DNA from: an uncultured SAR86 cluster bacterium
GTDB taxonomy: Bacteria > Pseudomonadota > Gammaproteobacteria > Magnimaribacterales > D2472
Assembly (NCBI GenBank): GCA_902602185.1
Contig: CACKPV010000006.1
Span: 1-43,343 of the forward strand
Direction of reading: 5' to 3'
Length of the DNA stretch: 43,343 bases
Below are positions 16,056 through 25,309 of the stretch, one piece after another. Made by a program: the position numbers and the translations under genes. Position 1 is the first letter of the stretch. Each line of letters opens with the position of its first letter. The notes beneath the pieces are model-generated. The model was given only the letters and a program-made list of their open reading frames with translations, ran no database searches and was not told the origin of the DNA.

Positions 16056-17252
16056 TTAACCTAATATTAGAGTATTCATTTGCATAATTGGGACAAGTAT
16101 TGCCATTACAATTAACAAAATAAATCCTCCCATAAATATGATTATAATTGGCTCGATAAGTGATAGAAAGGTAGATCTTGAAGTTTCAATATCATTTCTC
16201 AAAAAAATAGATGATTTATGAAACATTTCAGTAAGGTTTCCTGATCTATAGCCACTAGCAATTAATTGAGAAAAAATTTCAGGGAAAATCTTTTTTTGAG
16301 TCAACAATAAACCAAAATCTGATCCTTCTTTTATAGATTTTGTGATTTGCAATAGTTCAGATCTTAAATAGGCATTTGTTAGGACTTTACTGCATTCTTG
16401 AAGAGCATCATCTAAAACTAAACCTGAAGATGTTAACAAATGCATGGTACTACTAAATTTTTCTGTCTCAGATTTTAGAAGAAAAGTTCCTATAAAAGGT
16501 AATGACAAGAAAAATTTATGTAATCTAATCAGAGCATTTCGATTAGTTAAAAGTATGCTTTTAAAGAAAAAACTTCCAAAAATTATTAACAAAATAAATG
16601 TAATTATTATATATGGCAAAAAATTAGAAATAGTTAATAAAGCAGAAGTCAAAAATGGTAAATCAGCTCCAGATTTTACAAACTGTCCAACAACTTGTGG
16701 CATAACAAAAGTCAATAATGCAATGATAACGATGATTGAAAATGTAAATAAAATAAATGGATAAATTAATGCCGATCTAATTTTTTGTTTGATTGACATT
16801 GAATCCTCAAGGTAGTTTGCCAATGAATTAAACATTTTTGCTAGGTTACCAGAGGTATCTCCTGCTTTAATGAGAGAGATATAAGTATTGCTGAAGACTT
16901 TTGGAAACTTTTTCATTGCATCACCAAGTCTTTTACCTTGAACGATCTCTTCTTTAAGAGAATATAAAACTGACTTCATATTTTTGCTATTTAACTGATC
17001 TGCGGTTATTTTTAATGCATCATCAATTTGAGTTGAAGCTTCAAGTAAACTGGATATTTGTCTTGTAGCAACAACTAAATCTGAATTTTTAACTTTTATT
17101 TTTTCCTTTGTGGATTTTACTTCCCAAACCCTGATGGGTACTAAGTTTAATTTTTTAATTAATTTCCGTGCCAATCTTTCTGAATCAGCATTAATAAATC
17201 CAGTTGTTTCTTTCCCAGTTTCATCAAAGGCTTTATAACTAAATGATGGCAT
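16056..17252 (-). CDS. gspF: Type II secretion inner-membrane platform protein GspF
   Basis: This 398-residue protein has the N-terminal FSYKAFDETGKETTGFI motif and two repeated GspF cytoplasmic domains. Each repeat has the Q-x-I-x-x-L-x-x-L pattern (VVATRQISSLLEAS and TEKFSSTMHLLTSS) and is followed by hydrophobic helices; three transmembrane segments in total. The end, EPIIIIFMGGFILLIVMAILVPI (given in part), is the classic T2SF C-terminus. It overlaps gspE by 14 bp. Confidence 0.95.
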   Translation of the reverse strand: MPSFSYKAFDETGKETTGFINADSERLARKLIKKLNLVPIRVWEVKSTKEKIKVKNSDLVVATRQISSLLEASTQIDDALKITADQLNSKNMKSVLYSLKEEIVQGKRLGDAMKKFPKVFSNTYISLIKAGDTSGNLAKMFNSLANYLEDSMSIKQKIRSALIYPFILFTFSIIVIIALLTFVMPQVVGQFVKSGADLPFLTSALLTISNFLPYIIITFILLIIFGSFFFKSILLTNRNALIRLHKFFLSLPFIGTFLLKSETEKFSSTMHLLTSSGLVLDDALQECSKVLTNAYLRSELLQITKSIKEGSDFGLLLTQKKIFPEIFSQLIASGYRSGNLTEMFHKSSIFLRNDIETSRSTFLSLIEPIIIIFMGGFILLIVMAILVPIMQMNTLILG

Positions 17253-18732
17253 CTTCTTTGATATTATTTGATCTAATTAATTCTGAGCAAGAAGTAATTC
17301 CTTTTACTAACAGATCAGAGCAAGAAGAGTCTATGGAAGGATTTTTATCAAAAACATAAGAAGCTATTTCACCTTCTGATGATTGATCATGAATCATTTC
17401 TTTAATGGTTTGATCAATTTCAATACATTCAGCAATGGCAATCCTGCCTTTATAACCTGTATCATTGCATTCATTACAGCCTTTGTGAGTAAAAACTTTA
17501 GTGGATTTATCAATATTGAATAGTTTAGAAATTTTTTCATCAATAATTTCAGGTACTTTGCAACTATCACATAATCGCCTCACCAGTCTCTGGGAAATTA
17601 CAGTTTTTAAACTGGAGGAAATTAAGAAAGACTCAATGCCCATATCTCTCAAACGAGTGATAGCACCAATAGCACTATTTGTATGAACGGTAGATAGCAC
17701 TAAATGCCCAGTTAAACTTGCCTGAATTGCTATTTCAGCTGTTTCAGCATCTCTAATCTCCCCTACCATGACAACGTCAGGATCTTGTCTAAGCATTGCT
17801 CTGAGGCCTCTAGCAAAAGAGAATCCTGTTTTAGCATTCACTTGAGTTTGGCCTATGCCCTTAAGAGTATATTCAATAGGGTCCTCAACCGTTAGTATAT
17901 TCTGAGATGAATCACTTAAATATCTTAAACCCGCATAAAGTGTTGTTGTTTTACCTGAGCCGGTGGGACCTGTAACTAAAATGATTCCCTCTGTATCCTT
18001 GAGGGTTTTTTTATAAGGTTTTAGTATATATGTTGGTAATCCCAGATCATCGATATTAATTTGTGCAGATTGTTTATCTAATAGTCTTAAAACTATTCTT
18101 TCACCATACGAAGACGGCAAAGTTGAAACTCTAACATCGATACTTTTCTCTCCCAAAGACAACGTGATTCTACCATCCTGTGGAAGTCTTCTTTCCGAAA
18201 TATCTAATTTTGAAATAATTTTAAGTCTTGCAATAATTAAAGGGGCTAGTCTAAAGTCCTGGGTTATTACTTCTTTGAGAATCCCATCAATCCTGAACCT
18301 CACAGATAAAACATCCTCATAAGGCTCAAAATGAATATCTGAGGCTCTTGCTTTAATTGCTTGACTAATAATCCCATTAATTAGTTTAATAATTGGTGCG
18401 TCATCATTCCCGCTCAACAAATCTTCAGTTGCGCTAATAGACCCTGCAAAAGATTTGAGATCAAAATCATCTTTTAATTCTTCTGGTAACTCGTTATTTA
18501 CAGTTGATGCACTAAAACTTGATGTAATTAATTTATCAAATTCATCTTGTGAACATTGCTTTATAGAAAATGGGGACTGCAAAAAGCGACGTATCTCTTG
18601 AAAAAGTTCCGGACAAAAATCATTTGCATGATAGACAGTAATAACATCATTATTTTGCTCGGCAAAAACTTTATTCTCTTTAACAAAGTTATACGGCAGC
18701 AAATTAAGTGAATCTAAATTCTCTGATGGCAT
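17239..18732 (-). CDS. gspE: Type II secretion ATPase GspE
   Basis: This 497-residue cytoplasmic hexameric ATPase powers pseudopilus assembly. Visible are the N2E region with ASDIHFEPYED (about 130), Walker A GPTGSGKTTTL at about 255-265, the Asp box VEDPIEYTLKGIGQTQVN, Walker B DPDVVMVGEIRDAETA (about 317), and the His box TGHLVLSTVHTNSA. The zinc-binding tetracysteine C388-x2-C391...C419-x2-C422 is also present. Only a short N1E domain is present. It starts 2 bases after gspD. Confidence 0.97.
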   Translation of the reverse strand: MPSENLDSLNLLPYNFVKENKVFAEQNNDVITVYHANDFCPELFQEIRRFLQSPFSIKQCSQDEFDKLITSSFSASTVNNELPEELKDDFDLKSFAGSISATEDLLSGNDDAPIIKLINGIISQAIKARASDIHFEPYEDVLSVRFRIDGILKEVITQDFRLAPLIIARLKIISKLDISERRLPQDGRITLSLGEKSIDVRVSTLPSSYGERIVLRLLDKQSAQINIDDLGLPTYILKPYKKTLKDTEGIILVTGPTGSGKTTTLYAGLRYLSDSSQNILTVEDPIEYTLKGIGQTQVNAKTGFSFARGLRAMLRQDPDVVMVGEIRDAETAEIAIQASLTGHLVLSTVHTNSAIGAITRLRDMGIESFLISSSLKTVISQRLVRRLCDSCKVPEIIDEKISKLFNIDKSTKVFTHKGCNECNDTGYKGRIAIAECIEIDQTIKEMIHDQSSEGEIASYVFDKNPSIDSSCSDLLVKGITSCSELIRSNNIKEDAII

Positions 18733-18734
18733 TA

Positions 18735-20585
18735 TTAATCAGAAGTTAAATCAAGAATGGGTGACGACCCCTCTTTCAGAAGTTGCTCTGCTCTAATGAA
18801 ATTATATTTCTCTGATGATAATGAATTAACAGATTCTGAATCAACAAGTATTTTTGGACGAATAAAAACCATTAAATTTTTTTTAACTTTAGATTTTGAT
18901 GTGGATTGAAATAATTTACCAATTAATGGTATGGAACCTAGCAAAGGAACTTTTTGTAAATCTTCTTGAACATCTTCATCAATCAGTCCGCCAAGCACGA
19001 TTATCTGATTATTATCAACAAGTACTTTTGTTTCGATAGTTCTTTTATTGGTGATTAAATCCGAAGATCCTGTTAATGGACCAAGAACACTTGAAATTTC
19101 TTGCTTGATATCGAGTATTACAGAATTCCCTTCATTAATTTGAGGTTTTACGGACAATTTAATACCAACCTCCTCCCTTGCTGTAGTTCTAAAGGGATTT
19201 GCATTATTAGATCCAAGACTTTCACCTGTAGTTATTGGAATTTCTTGACCAATTAGTAAAGATGCATCTTCATTATCCATTGCAATAACAGAAGGAGTTG
19301 AAAGAATATTTGAATTTTGATCTGCTGCGATAGCATTTATGATTCCAATCATGCTGTCATCATCTTTTGAAAAATTTCCAATTCCAGCAACAATACCCTG
19401 CGAGTTCAGAAGAGAATTTGCAGCAATATTTGATAAAGTTGCATCGTCTCCTCCCTCAATTGCTGAACCAGTTAACCCAAGGAGGTCTGGTCCATTTATG
19501 TTACTAAATCTTGTAATGCCAATAGGCACTTCGCCATCCTCTGCACCAGCAAAGATTGTTTCTACTCCAAGACTTCTTGCAGCTGTTTCAGACAATTCTA
19601 CAATGATAGCCTCAACAAGAACTTGAGCTCTTCTAATATCAAGTTTAGAAATTAAATTTTTTATAATGGCTATATTTGATTCTTCACTGGAGACAATTAT
19701 TGCATTAGTTGGAGAATGATATGTAACTATAGGTTTCTCAGATTCATCTGAAACAAACCTAGATGCAACTGATGTCAAGATTCCAGCAATTTCCTCAGCT
19801 GCAGTATATTTTAGGTAAATAACTGCAATTGATCCTTCATTGACAGCATCTTGATCGAGCTGCGATAGAGTTTCTCTTATTATAGAAGTTGTTACTTTAT
19901 TGGCAGAAATGATTACGGAATTTGATGAAGTGAAAGGTATAGCAATAAAGTTGTTAATTGTAGGATTATTCTGAGCTTTTAATTTGTCTAATATTCTCAC
20001 AGCTTCAACCGATGATAAATTTTCTAAACTTATCACTGAAACTTTAGCTGTATTATCTTGATCGAGTGCTTTGGTTAATTCTTCAATTCTTGCCACATTA
20101 CTCTTTCTGTCCACAATAAGGATAGAATTGATCGAAGCTATGCTTGATAAGTTTGCCTGTCTTCCAGTAAGTGGCTTGAGAGCAGGTAATATCTCTATGG
20201 ATGATCTGTTATTTAGTTGAATAACTTTGGTAACAAAATCTCCTTCATATTCTGTTTTATATGAAGTATCCCGAGTAGACTCATTCTCAGGGACAATTCG
20301 AATAAAGTTATCACTGCTTATCGCACTAAAACCATTGACTTGTATCGTCCTTAAGTAAACTTCCCAAACTTCATCAGAAGTTAGAGAGGAGTTAGAGAAG
20401 ATAGTTACCTTACCTTTAACACGCGGATCAAGGATGATTGTTTTTTTTGAAAAGTTGGCAATATCTTGTGTGACTCTTCTTATATCAACTTCCTCATAAT
20501 TAAGAATAAAAGTTTCTTGCGATAGTAAAATAGTTGAATGAGCAATAATTACAACAACAAAAAATTTTTTTAGATATTTATTCAT
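18735..20585 (-). CDS. gspD: Type II secretion outer-membrane secretin GspD
   Basis: This 616-residue protein has a signal peptide (KFFVVVIIAHSTILLSQ), an N0 domain beginning FILNYEEVDIRRVTQDIAN, then KH-like N1-N3 repeats. The secretin core contains VLVEAIIVELSE, the gate region, VGIKLSVKPQINEG, and the closing VPLLGSIPLIGKLFQ. It forms the outer-membrane channel. It overlaps gspC by 8 bp. No pilotin gene was recognised nearby. Confidence 0.97.
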   Translation of the reverse strand: MNKYLKKFFVVVIIAHSTILLSQETFILNYEEVDIRRVTQDIANFSKKTIILDPRVKGKVTIFSNSSLTSDEVWEVYLRTIQVNGFSAISSDNFIRIVPENESTRDTSYKTEYEGDFVTKVIQLNNRSSIEILPALKPLTGRQANLSSIASINSILIVDRKSNVARIEELTKALDQDNTAKVSVISLENLSSVEAVRILDKLKAQNNPTINNFIAIPFTSSNSVIISANKVTTSIIRETLSQLDQDAVNEGSIAVIYLKYTAAEEIAGILTSVASRFVSDESEKPIVTYHSPTNAIIVSSEESNIAIIKNLISKLDIRRAQVLVEAIIVELSETAARSLGVETIFAGAEDGEVPIGITRFSNINGPDLLGLTGSAIEGGDDATLSNIAANSLLNSQGIVAGIGNFSKDDDSMIGIINAIAADQNSNILSTPSVIAMDNEDASLLIGQEIPITTGESLGSNNANPFRTTAREEVGIKLSVKPQINEGNSVILDIKQEISSVLGPLTGSSDLITNKRTIETKVLVDNNQIIVLGGLIDEDVQEDLQKVPLLGSIPLIGKLFQSTSKSKVKKNLMVFIRPKILVDSESVNSLSSEKYNFIRAEQLLKEGSSPILDLTSD

Positions 20586-20979
20586 TATTATTAAACTTAT
20601 TTTTTAATATAATTTTTTTGTTATTGTACTCAAAAATTATCTCTTCATTAGAAACACTTACAAGTTTATATTTATTTTCAAGAAAATCATTAAGTTGGAC
20701 ATCAAATTGCTTTCCACCTTTAGAAACAAATACTGAAGAATTAATAACTCCAAGTTTTACACCAATAAGATCATAATCAAAATTTTGAGATGAATTACTT
20801 ACCTGAGTTTTTTGCGGAACAAATTCTGTAAAATTAATTTGTTTATCCACTGAAAAGGTTTCAATTTTATTATCAACAGAAGAGAAGAATAAAATATTTT
20901 TTATTAATAATCCTATCACTAATGCTAACAACGATCCAAATACTAAAAACTTAATGTTTATTTTTTTTATAAGAAACAT
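20578..20979 (-). CDS. gspC: Type II secretion protein GspC, short form
   Basis: This 133-residue protein has one N-terminal transmembrane helix (about 10-30) and a periplasmic homology region: DYDLIGVKLGVINSSVF, then GKQFDVQLNDFLENKYKLVSVSNEEIIFEYNNKK (given in part). The HR domain links the inner-membrane platform to GspD N0. The PDZ or coiled-coil domain of well-studied GspC proteins (about 270-300 residues) is absent. First gene of the gsp operon, 54 bp after phoR; a TACAAT lies 6 bases before the ATG but has no convincing -35. Confidence 0.85.
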   Translation of the reverse strand: MFLIKKINIKFLVFGSLLALVIGLLIKNILFFSSVDNKIETFSVDKQINFTEFVPQKTQVSNSSQNFDYDLIGVKLGVINSSVFVSKGGKQFDVQLNDFLENKYKLVSVSNEEIIFEYNNKKIILKNKFNNNE

Positions 20980-21033
20980 CTATTCATTGTAGCTGATTTA
21001 TTAGAAATTACCTAAGATGGGTCAGTAAAATAT

Positions 21034-22794
21034 TTATGCTAAAGGAAGTGCAAACCAAAAAATTGAGCCCATTCTCTTTCTCTGTTTAACACCAACTTCT
21101 CCACCCATTGATAGGGTTAGATTTTTAACAATGGCTAGGCCAAGACCGCTGCCCGTTTTTTCATTTGCTCTTGCAGATGCAGCTCTATAAAACCTATTAA
21201 ATACTAATTCCATCTCTTCCTCAGCAACACCCATACCTCGGTCTTTGATCTGAATTTGTAAAAAATTATCATTTGTCTTCACATCAATTTCTATCTCAGT
21301 TTCATTATTTGACTTCGTATATTTAATTGCGTTATCTAGCAGATTGGTCAAAATTCTTTCAACCGCAGTGTGATCAGCTAAGACTGGAGGAAAAGATTGT
21401 TTTTTAAATTTAATATCTATCCCCTTTTTTCTTGCTGAATTAAAATATGAATCGAGAGAGGTGTTAATAATATTTTCAATGTCTATCGGTCTAATATCCA
21501 TATGAAGCTCTCCATAATCTAACCTTGATAAATCGATAAGATCAGTCACTAGACCTGAAATTCTTTGAGCATTATGCATAATTGCCTTGGAAAAAGTTTT
21601 TGCAGTCTTTTTGTTATCAATAGTTCTGTCTAAAAGAGTTTCTGCATTTGCTAAAATAACACTCACAGGTGTCCTTAATTCGTGAGATAAGTTCGATATA
21701 AAATCCCTCCGCATCGAAGCATTGATTCTAAGTTCGGTGATATCTCTGACAACTAAAATATATTCATTAGTTTGTTTAGCTTTGTTTATGGAGCCTAAAA
21801 TCCACCGTGTTTGGTTTTTTTGGATTGGGATTTCAAATTCATGTTCTACCATGGTCTCTCCCTCTGCTCTATCAAACATATTTTGCAAAGGTTTTATTTT
21901 TATCTCGTTTATGTTTGATTTAACTAATTTTTCAATATTAAGAATACGCGCAATACTTTCGTTTTCATAGGTAATATTTCCATCCAAATCAGTTACTAAA
22001 ACACCCTCTCCTAGATTATCAAGAACATTTCCAAATTCATCTCTTTGTGCAGCAATTAAACTAATTTGTTTCCTTAAATTTTCGGAGATTTCAGATACAT
22101 TTCTGGCAACTGAACCAATTTCATCTGTTCTTTGAGTAGGCAGTGCTTTCAAAAATTTTTTCTTTTGGTTGCTCAACAAATTTAAAGTTGCTGATTCTAG
22201 TTCTTTGAGATTATTCCATGTGACATTTCCTGCAACTACACTTGCGACCAATGAAACAAATATTGCTACGATTGCAATTAGTGTTACCGATAATGAGAGT
22301 CCAAAAAAAGCATCTTGCACATACGTATAGGGAACGGCAATTCTGATAAATCCTGAATTATCAAGATTTGAATCTTTGATTGCAAAATACAGTAATTCTT
22401 CTTGAAGAGTTTCGCTGTATCTAATGGACCAGCCTGATTGATTTTTACCTGCTTCTATGATTTCGGGTCTATTGAGATGATTTTCAACATATTGAAGATT
22501 ATCAAATTCAATTTCTGAATCTCCAACTACAAAACCTTGGAAATCAATTAAAGTTACTCTTGAATTTAGAGATGTTCCTACCTTGTTAGCAATAATGTCT
22601 AAATCATTTGGATTTTTATAAGAATTAATTTGCCCAATAGTGACTTTACTTAAACTAGCCTGTTTCTCTAGTTCTTCAACTATTTGATTTTCAAGTGTTG
22701 AGGAAAGATCTCTTTCAGCAACAATATAAGATAGAGTGATGCCTACAAAAAGTATTCCAAATACCGTAAAAAAAATTCGGGATCGTATTCCCAT
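21034..22794 (-). CDS. phoR: Sensor histidine kinase, PhoR-like with periplasmic sensor
   Basis: This 586-residue kinase has a first transmembrane helix (about 7-27), an extracytoplasmic region of about 130 residues with RVTLIDFQGFVVGDSE, and a second helix (about 160-190). HAMP, PAS (NVLDNLGEGVLVTDLDGNIT, 257-276) and HisKA follow, with His371 in NLSHELRTPV. The HATPase motifs are NLLDNAIKY, DRGMGV and TGSGLGLAIV. E. coli PhoR (431 residues) lacks the large external domain; this layout is closer to PhoR/WalK-type kinases of Gram-positive bacteria. Two bases separate it from the response regulator. Phosphate sensing is likely from partner and context, not proven. Confidence 0.85.
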   Translation of the reverse strand: MGIRSRIFFTVFGILFVGITLSYIVAERDLSSTLENQIVEELEKQASLSKVTIGQINSYKNPNDLDIIANKVGTSLNSRVTLIDFQGFVVGDSEIEFDNLQYVENHLNRPEIIEAGKNQSGWSIRYSETLQEELLYFAIKDSNLDNSGFIRIAVPYTYVQDAFFGLSLSVTLIAIVAIFVSLVASVVAGNVTWNNLKELESATLNLLSNQKKKFLKALPTQRTDEIGSVARNVSEISENLRKQISLIAAQRDEFGNVLDNLGEGVLVTDLDGNITYENESIARILNIEKLVKSNINEIKIKPLQNMFDRAEGETMVEHEFEIPIQKNQTRWILGSINKAKQTNEYILVVRDITELRINASMRRDFISNLSHELRTPVSVILANAETLLDRTIDNKKTAKTFSKAIMHNAQRISGLVTDLIDLSRLDYGELHMDIRPIDIENIINTSLDSYFNSARKKGIDIKFKKQSFPPVLADHTAVERILTNLLDNAIKYTKSNNETEIEIDVKTNDNFLQIQIKDRGMGVAEEEMELVFNRFYRAASARANEKTGSGLGLAIVKNLTLSMGGEVGVKQRKRMGSIFWFALPLA

Positions 22795-22796
22795 GG

Positions 22797-23501
22797 TTAA
22801 TCAGGTGTTCTTGAAAACCTATACCCTACACCTCTGATGGTTTCGACATGTTTTCCCATGATGCCAAGCTTTTCACGTAAACGCTTTACATGAGTATCGA
22901 CAGTTCGAGTAGTTATTTGTGCAGAATAGCCCCAAACATCACTTAAAAGTTGATCTCTTGTTTGAACTCTACCTCTCCTGTCAACTAAATGTTTAAGTAA
23001 TTTAAATTCTAAGGCAGTAAGGATAATCTCATTATTATCAATAAAAACTTCATGCGAGTCTGCATCTATTTTCAGTTTGCCAAATTCTTTGCTCTTATTT
23101 GAATCAACATTCTCTGAATGTGAGGTTATAGTTTTTCTTTTTAGAATTGCTTTAATTCTCAAAATTAACTCTCTGACACTGAAAGGTTTTGTGACGTAAT
23201 CATCAGCACCCAACTCAAAACCAACCACTTTATCTACTTCATCATCTTTAGCAGTTAGTATAATTATCGGAATATTATTAAATTTATTTTTTGATTTAAT
23301 CCTTTTACAAAAATCCAAACCTGAGCCATCGGGTAGCATTAAATCAAGCAAGATTAGATCAGGTGAATTGCTCTGAATCCAATCGTCTGCTTCTAACAGA
23401 TTATAAACACTGATAGGTTCAAAACCCTCAGTTAACAAATTATATGAAATTGTTTTGTTAATATCAGGTTCGTCTTCAATAACAAGTATTATGTTTTTCA
23501 T
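22797..23501 (-). CDS. phoB: OmpR/PhoB family response regulator
   Basis: This 234-residue protein has a receiver domain with acidic pocket Glu9-Asp10-Glu11, phospho-acceptor Asp53 (LILLDLMLPDGSG), Thr in IIILTAKDDEVDKV and Lys in DDYVTKPFSVREL. A winged-helix DNA-binding domain follows (LTALEFKLLKHLV, TRTVDTHVKRLREKLG, ETIRGVGYRF). The receiver closely follows the PhoB pattern, and a PhoR-like kinase follows 2 bp downstream. PhoB activates phosphate-starvation genes; the window is rich in these. I saw no clear Pho box here. Confidence 0.87.
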   Translation of the reverse strand: MKNIILVIEDEPDINKTISYNLLTEGFEPISVYNLLEADDWIQSNSPDLILLDLMLPDGSGLDFCKRIKSKNKFNNIPIIILTAKDDEVDKVVGFELGADDYVTKPFSVRELILRIKAILKRKTITSHSENVDSNKSKEFGKLKIDADSHEVFIDNNEIILTALEFKLLKHLVDRRGRVQTRDQLLSDVWGYSAQITTRTVDTHVKRLREKLGIMGKHVETIRGVGYRFSRTPD

Positions 23502-23566
23502 AATCTAAAAGAATTCTTTCTTTTTACAACAAATGATTTTAACAAACAAGACCCTTAAAGTTTAAG

Positions 23567-25237
23567 TTACAAAGAGTTTTCATACTCTTTAAAATCATCT
23601 CTTAATTGTGTTTTAGAAAATTTACCTGAAGCAACTCTAGGTAAAGGATCATTTTGGAATTTTATGAGTGATGGTATTTTGAAAGCAGCTAACCTTTCTG
23701 ATAGAAATAGTTCTAAATCTTGTTGACTAACTTCAGTATTATCTTTTAGAACAATAGCAGCACATAATTTTTCTCCTAACCTTTCTTCAGGAATTCCAAA
23801 AACACATACCTCACTTACTGCATTATGCTCATATATTGCAGATTCAACCTCTATACAGGAAATGTTTTCACCTCCCCTTATCACTAGGTCTTTTACTCTA
23901 TCTACAATATGTAAAAAAGGTCCATCAAAGTAACCCAAATCTCCTGAACGAAACCAACCATCTTCATCAATAACTTCTTTCGTTGCTGCTTCATTTTTCC
24001 AATACCCAACCATATTTGCAGGACTTTTAATAACAATTTCTCCTACCTCTCCTTCAGGTACCTCATTCTTATGCTCATCAATAATTTTGATATCGGTTAA
24101 TGGGGGAACTACTCTTCCACAGCTAGCAGGGTATTGAATGTATTCATCCCCACCATGAATACAACCCATGGCATTAGTTTCGGTTAACCCATAACCAATA
24201 GAAGGTCTTGCTTCAAAAGCCTCATCTAATTTTTTTACATGCTCAGGTGGCCTTGCAGCACCACCCCCAGCTAAGTCTTCTAAAGCTGACAAATCATAAT
24301 CTTTTAAATTTGGATGATTGAGTAATTCCCAAGTTTGAGTAGGAACGCCAGTAATGTTTGTAATTTTTTCTTTTTCGAGCAACTCTAATGCCAAAGTAGG
24401 ATCCCATTTCTTCATCATCACAATCTTTCTGCCCACTAAAACTGACATAAAAAAACCAACATGACTTCCAGTAACATGAAATAGGGGAACACAGTGCAAA
24501 ATAGATAATTCTTTGGATGGATCAAGTCCGTCATCAAAGAGTTCTACTCTAATCCTAGAGATGCAAGCCCAAGAAAAAAATCCTGAAATCATATTTCTAT
24601 GAGTGCATAAAACACCTTTAGGGTGTCCAGTAGATCCAGATGTGTAAAATATAGTTGCATTATCATGTTTAGAAATTTCTACTTCAGGCCATTCCGAAGA
24701 AAAATTTGTAATAAAGTCTTCAAAACTTACATATTGATTTGATTCATCTCTCACACTAACTTTTATGACATCAAGATTATCTAAACCTCGTAATCTTTTT
24801 TCATCAGCAAAAACTAATTTTGCATCACTATGATCCAATCCATAAATAACTTCTCTTGGAACCCACCATGAATTCAAAGGAACAGCAACGGCTCCCATAC
24901 CAAGGATACCCATTAGGGCAATAATGTATTCTGGGCAGTTAACCATGCAAATAGCTACTCTATCCCCTTTCTTGATACCTGCATCCATCAAAGCATTGGC
25001 AAGTTGTGCAGCTTTATCAAATATTTGTTTGTAGGTATATCGTTCATCTTCGAAAACTAACCAATCTTTTTCTGGATGAAAAAGGCCAAAATCAAAAAAC
25101 TTTCTTAAATTTTCAGGAATGGCTGGATTAATAAATTCTCTGTATGTAATTCCATCAGAATGCATTTTTTCAGCAAACTCAAATAGCTCCCCTTTTGCTG
25201 TCTGTCTGGCTATTGCTTCATTAAAGATATCAGTCAT
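23567..25237 (-). CDS. Class I adenylate-forming acyl-CoA synthetase
   Basis: This 556-residue enzyme activates a carboxylic acid with ATP and then CoA. It has the AMP-binding P-loop YTSGSTGHPKGV (about 205), the A5 motif YGLTETNA, the A7 aspartate motif WFRSGDLGYFD, the A8 hinge DRVKDLVIRGGENISCIEVE, and the catalytic Lys near the end (LPRVASGKFSK). The acid substrate (medium/long chain or other) cannot be read from sequence. It lies 65 bp upstream of phoB on the same strand and is divergent from a second synthetase. Confidence 0.93.
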   Translation of the reverse strand: MTDIFNEAIARQTAKGELFEFAEKMHSDGITYREFINPAIPENLRKFFDFGLFHPEKDWLVFEDERYTYKQIFDKAAQLANALMDAGIKKGDRVAICMVNCPEYIIALMGILGMGAVAVPLNSWWVPREVIYGLDHSDAKLVFADEKRLRGLDNLDVIKVSVRDESNQYVSFEDFITNFSSEWPEVEISKHDNATIFYTSGSTGHPKGVLCTHRNMISGFFSWACISRIRVELFDDGLDPSKELSILHCVPLFHVTGSHVGFFMSVLVGRKIVMMKKWDPTLALELLEKEKITNITGVPTQTWELLNHPNLKDYDLSALEDLAGGGAARPPEHVKKLDEAFEARPSIGYGLTETNAMGCIHGGDEYIQYPASCGRVVPPLTDIKIIDEHKNEVPEGEVGEIVIKSPANMVGYWKNEAATKEVIDEDGWFRSGDLGYFDGPFLHIVDRVKDLVIRGGENISCIEVESAIYEHNAVSEVCVFGIPEERLGEKLCAAIVLKDNTEVSQQDLELFLSERLAAFKIPSLIKFQNDPLPRVASGKFSKTQLRDDFKEYENSL

Positions 25238-25309
25238 TGTAGAAACTATTTTACTAGGTTTTTGAACTAAAATAATAGTATGTTTAAATAGATTTAAAGA
25301 ACAACTTTT

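Noticed and set aside
11733-20979. Type IV pilus cluster
   Set aside because: Order, a GspE with tetracysteine, GspG calcium loop and GspC/L/M/K proteins fit type II secretion; no pilT or pilin cluster is present.
23502-23566. PhoB box upstream of phoB
   Set aside because: Two TTTGTT repeats are present, but spacing and sequence do not fit CTGTCAT repeats.
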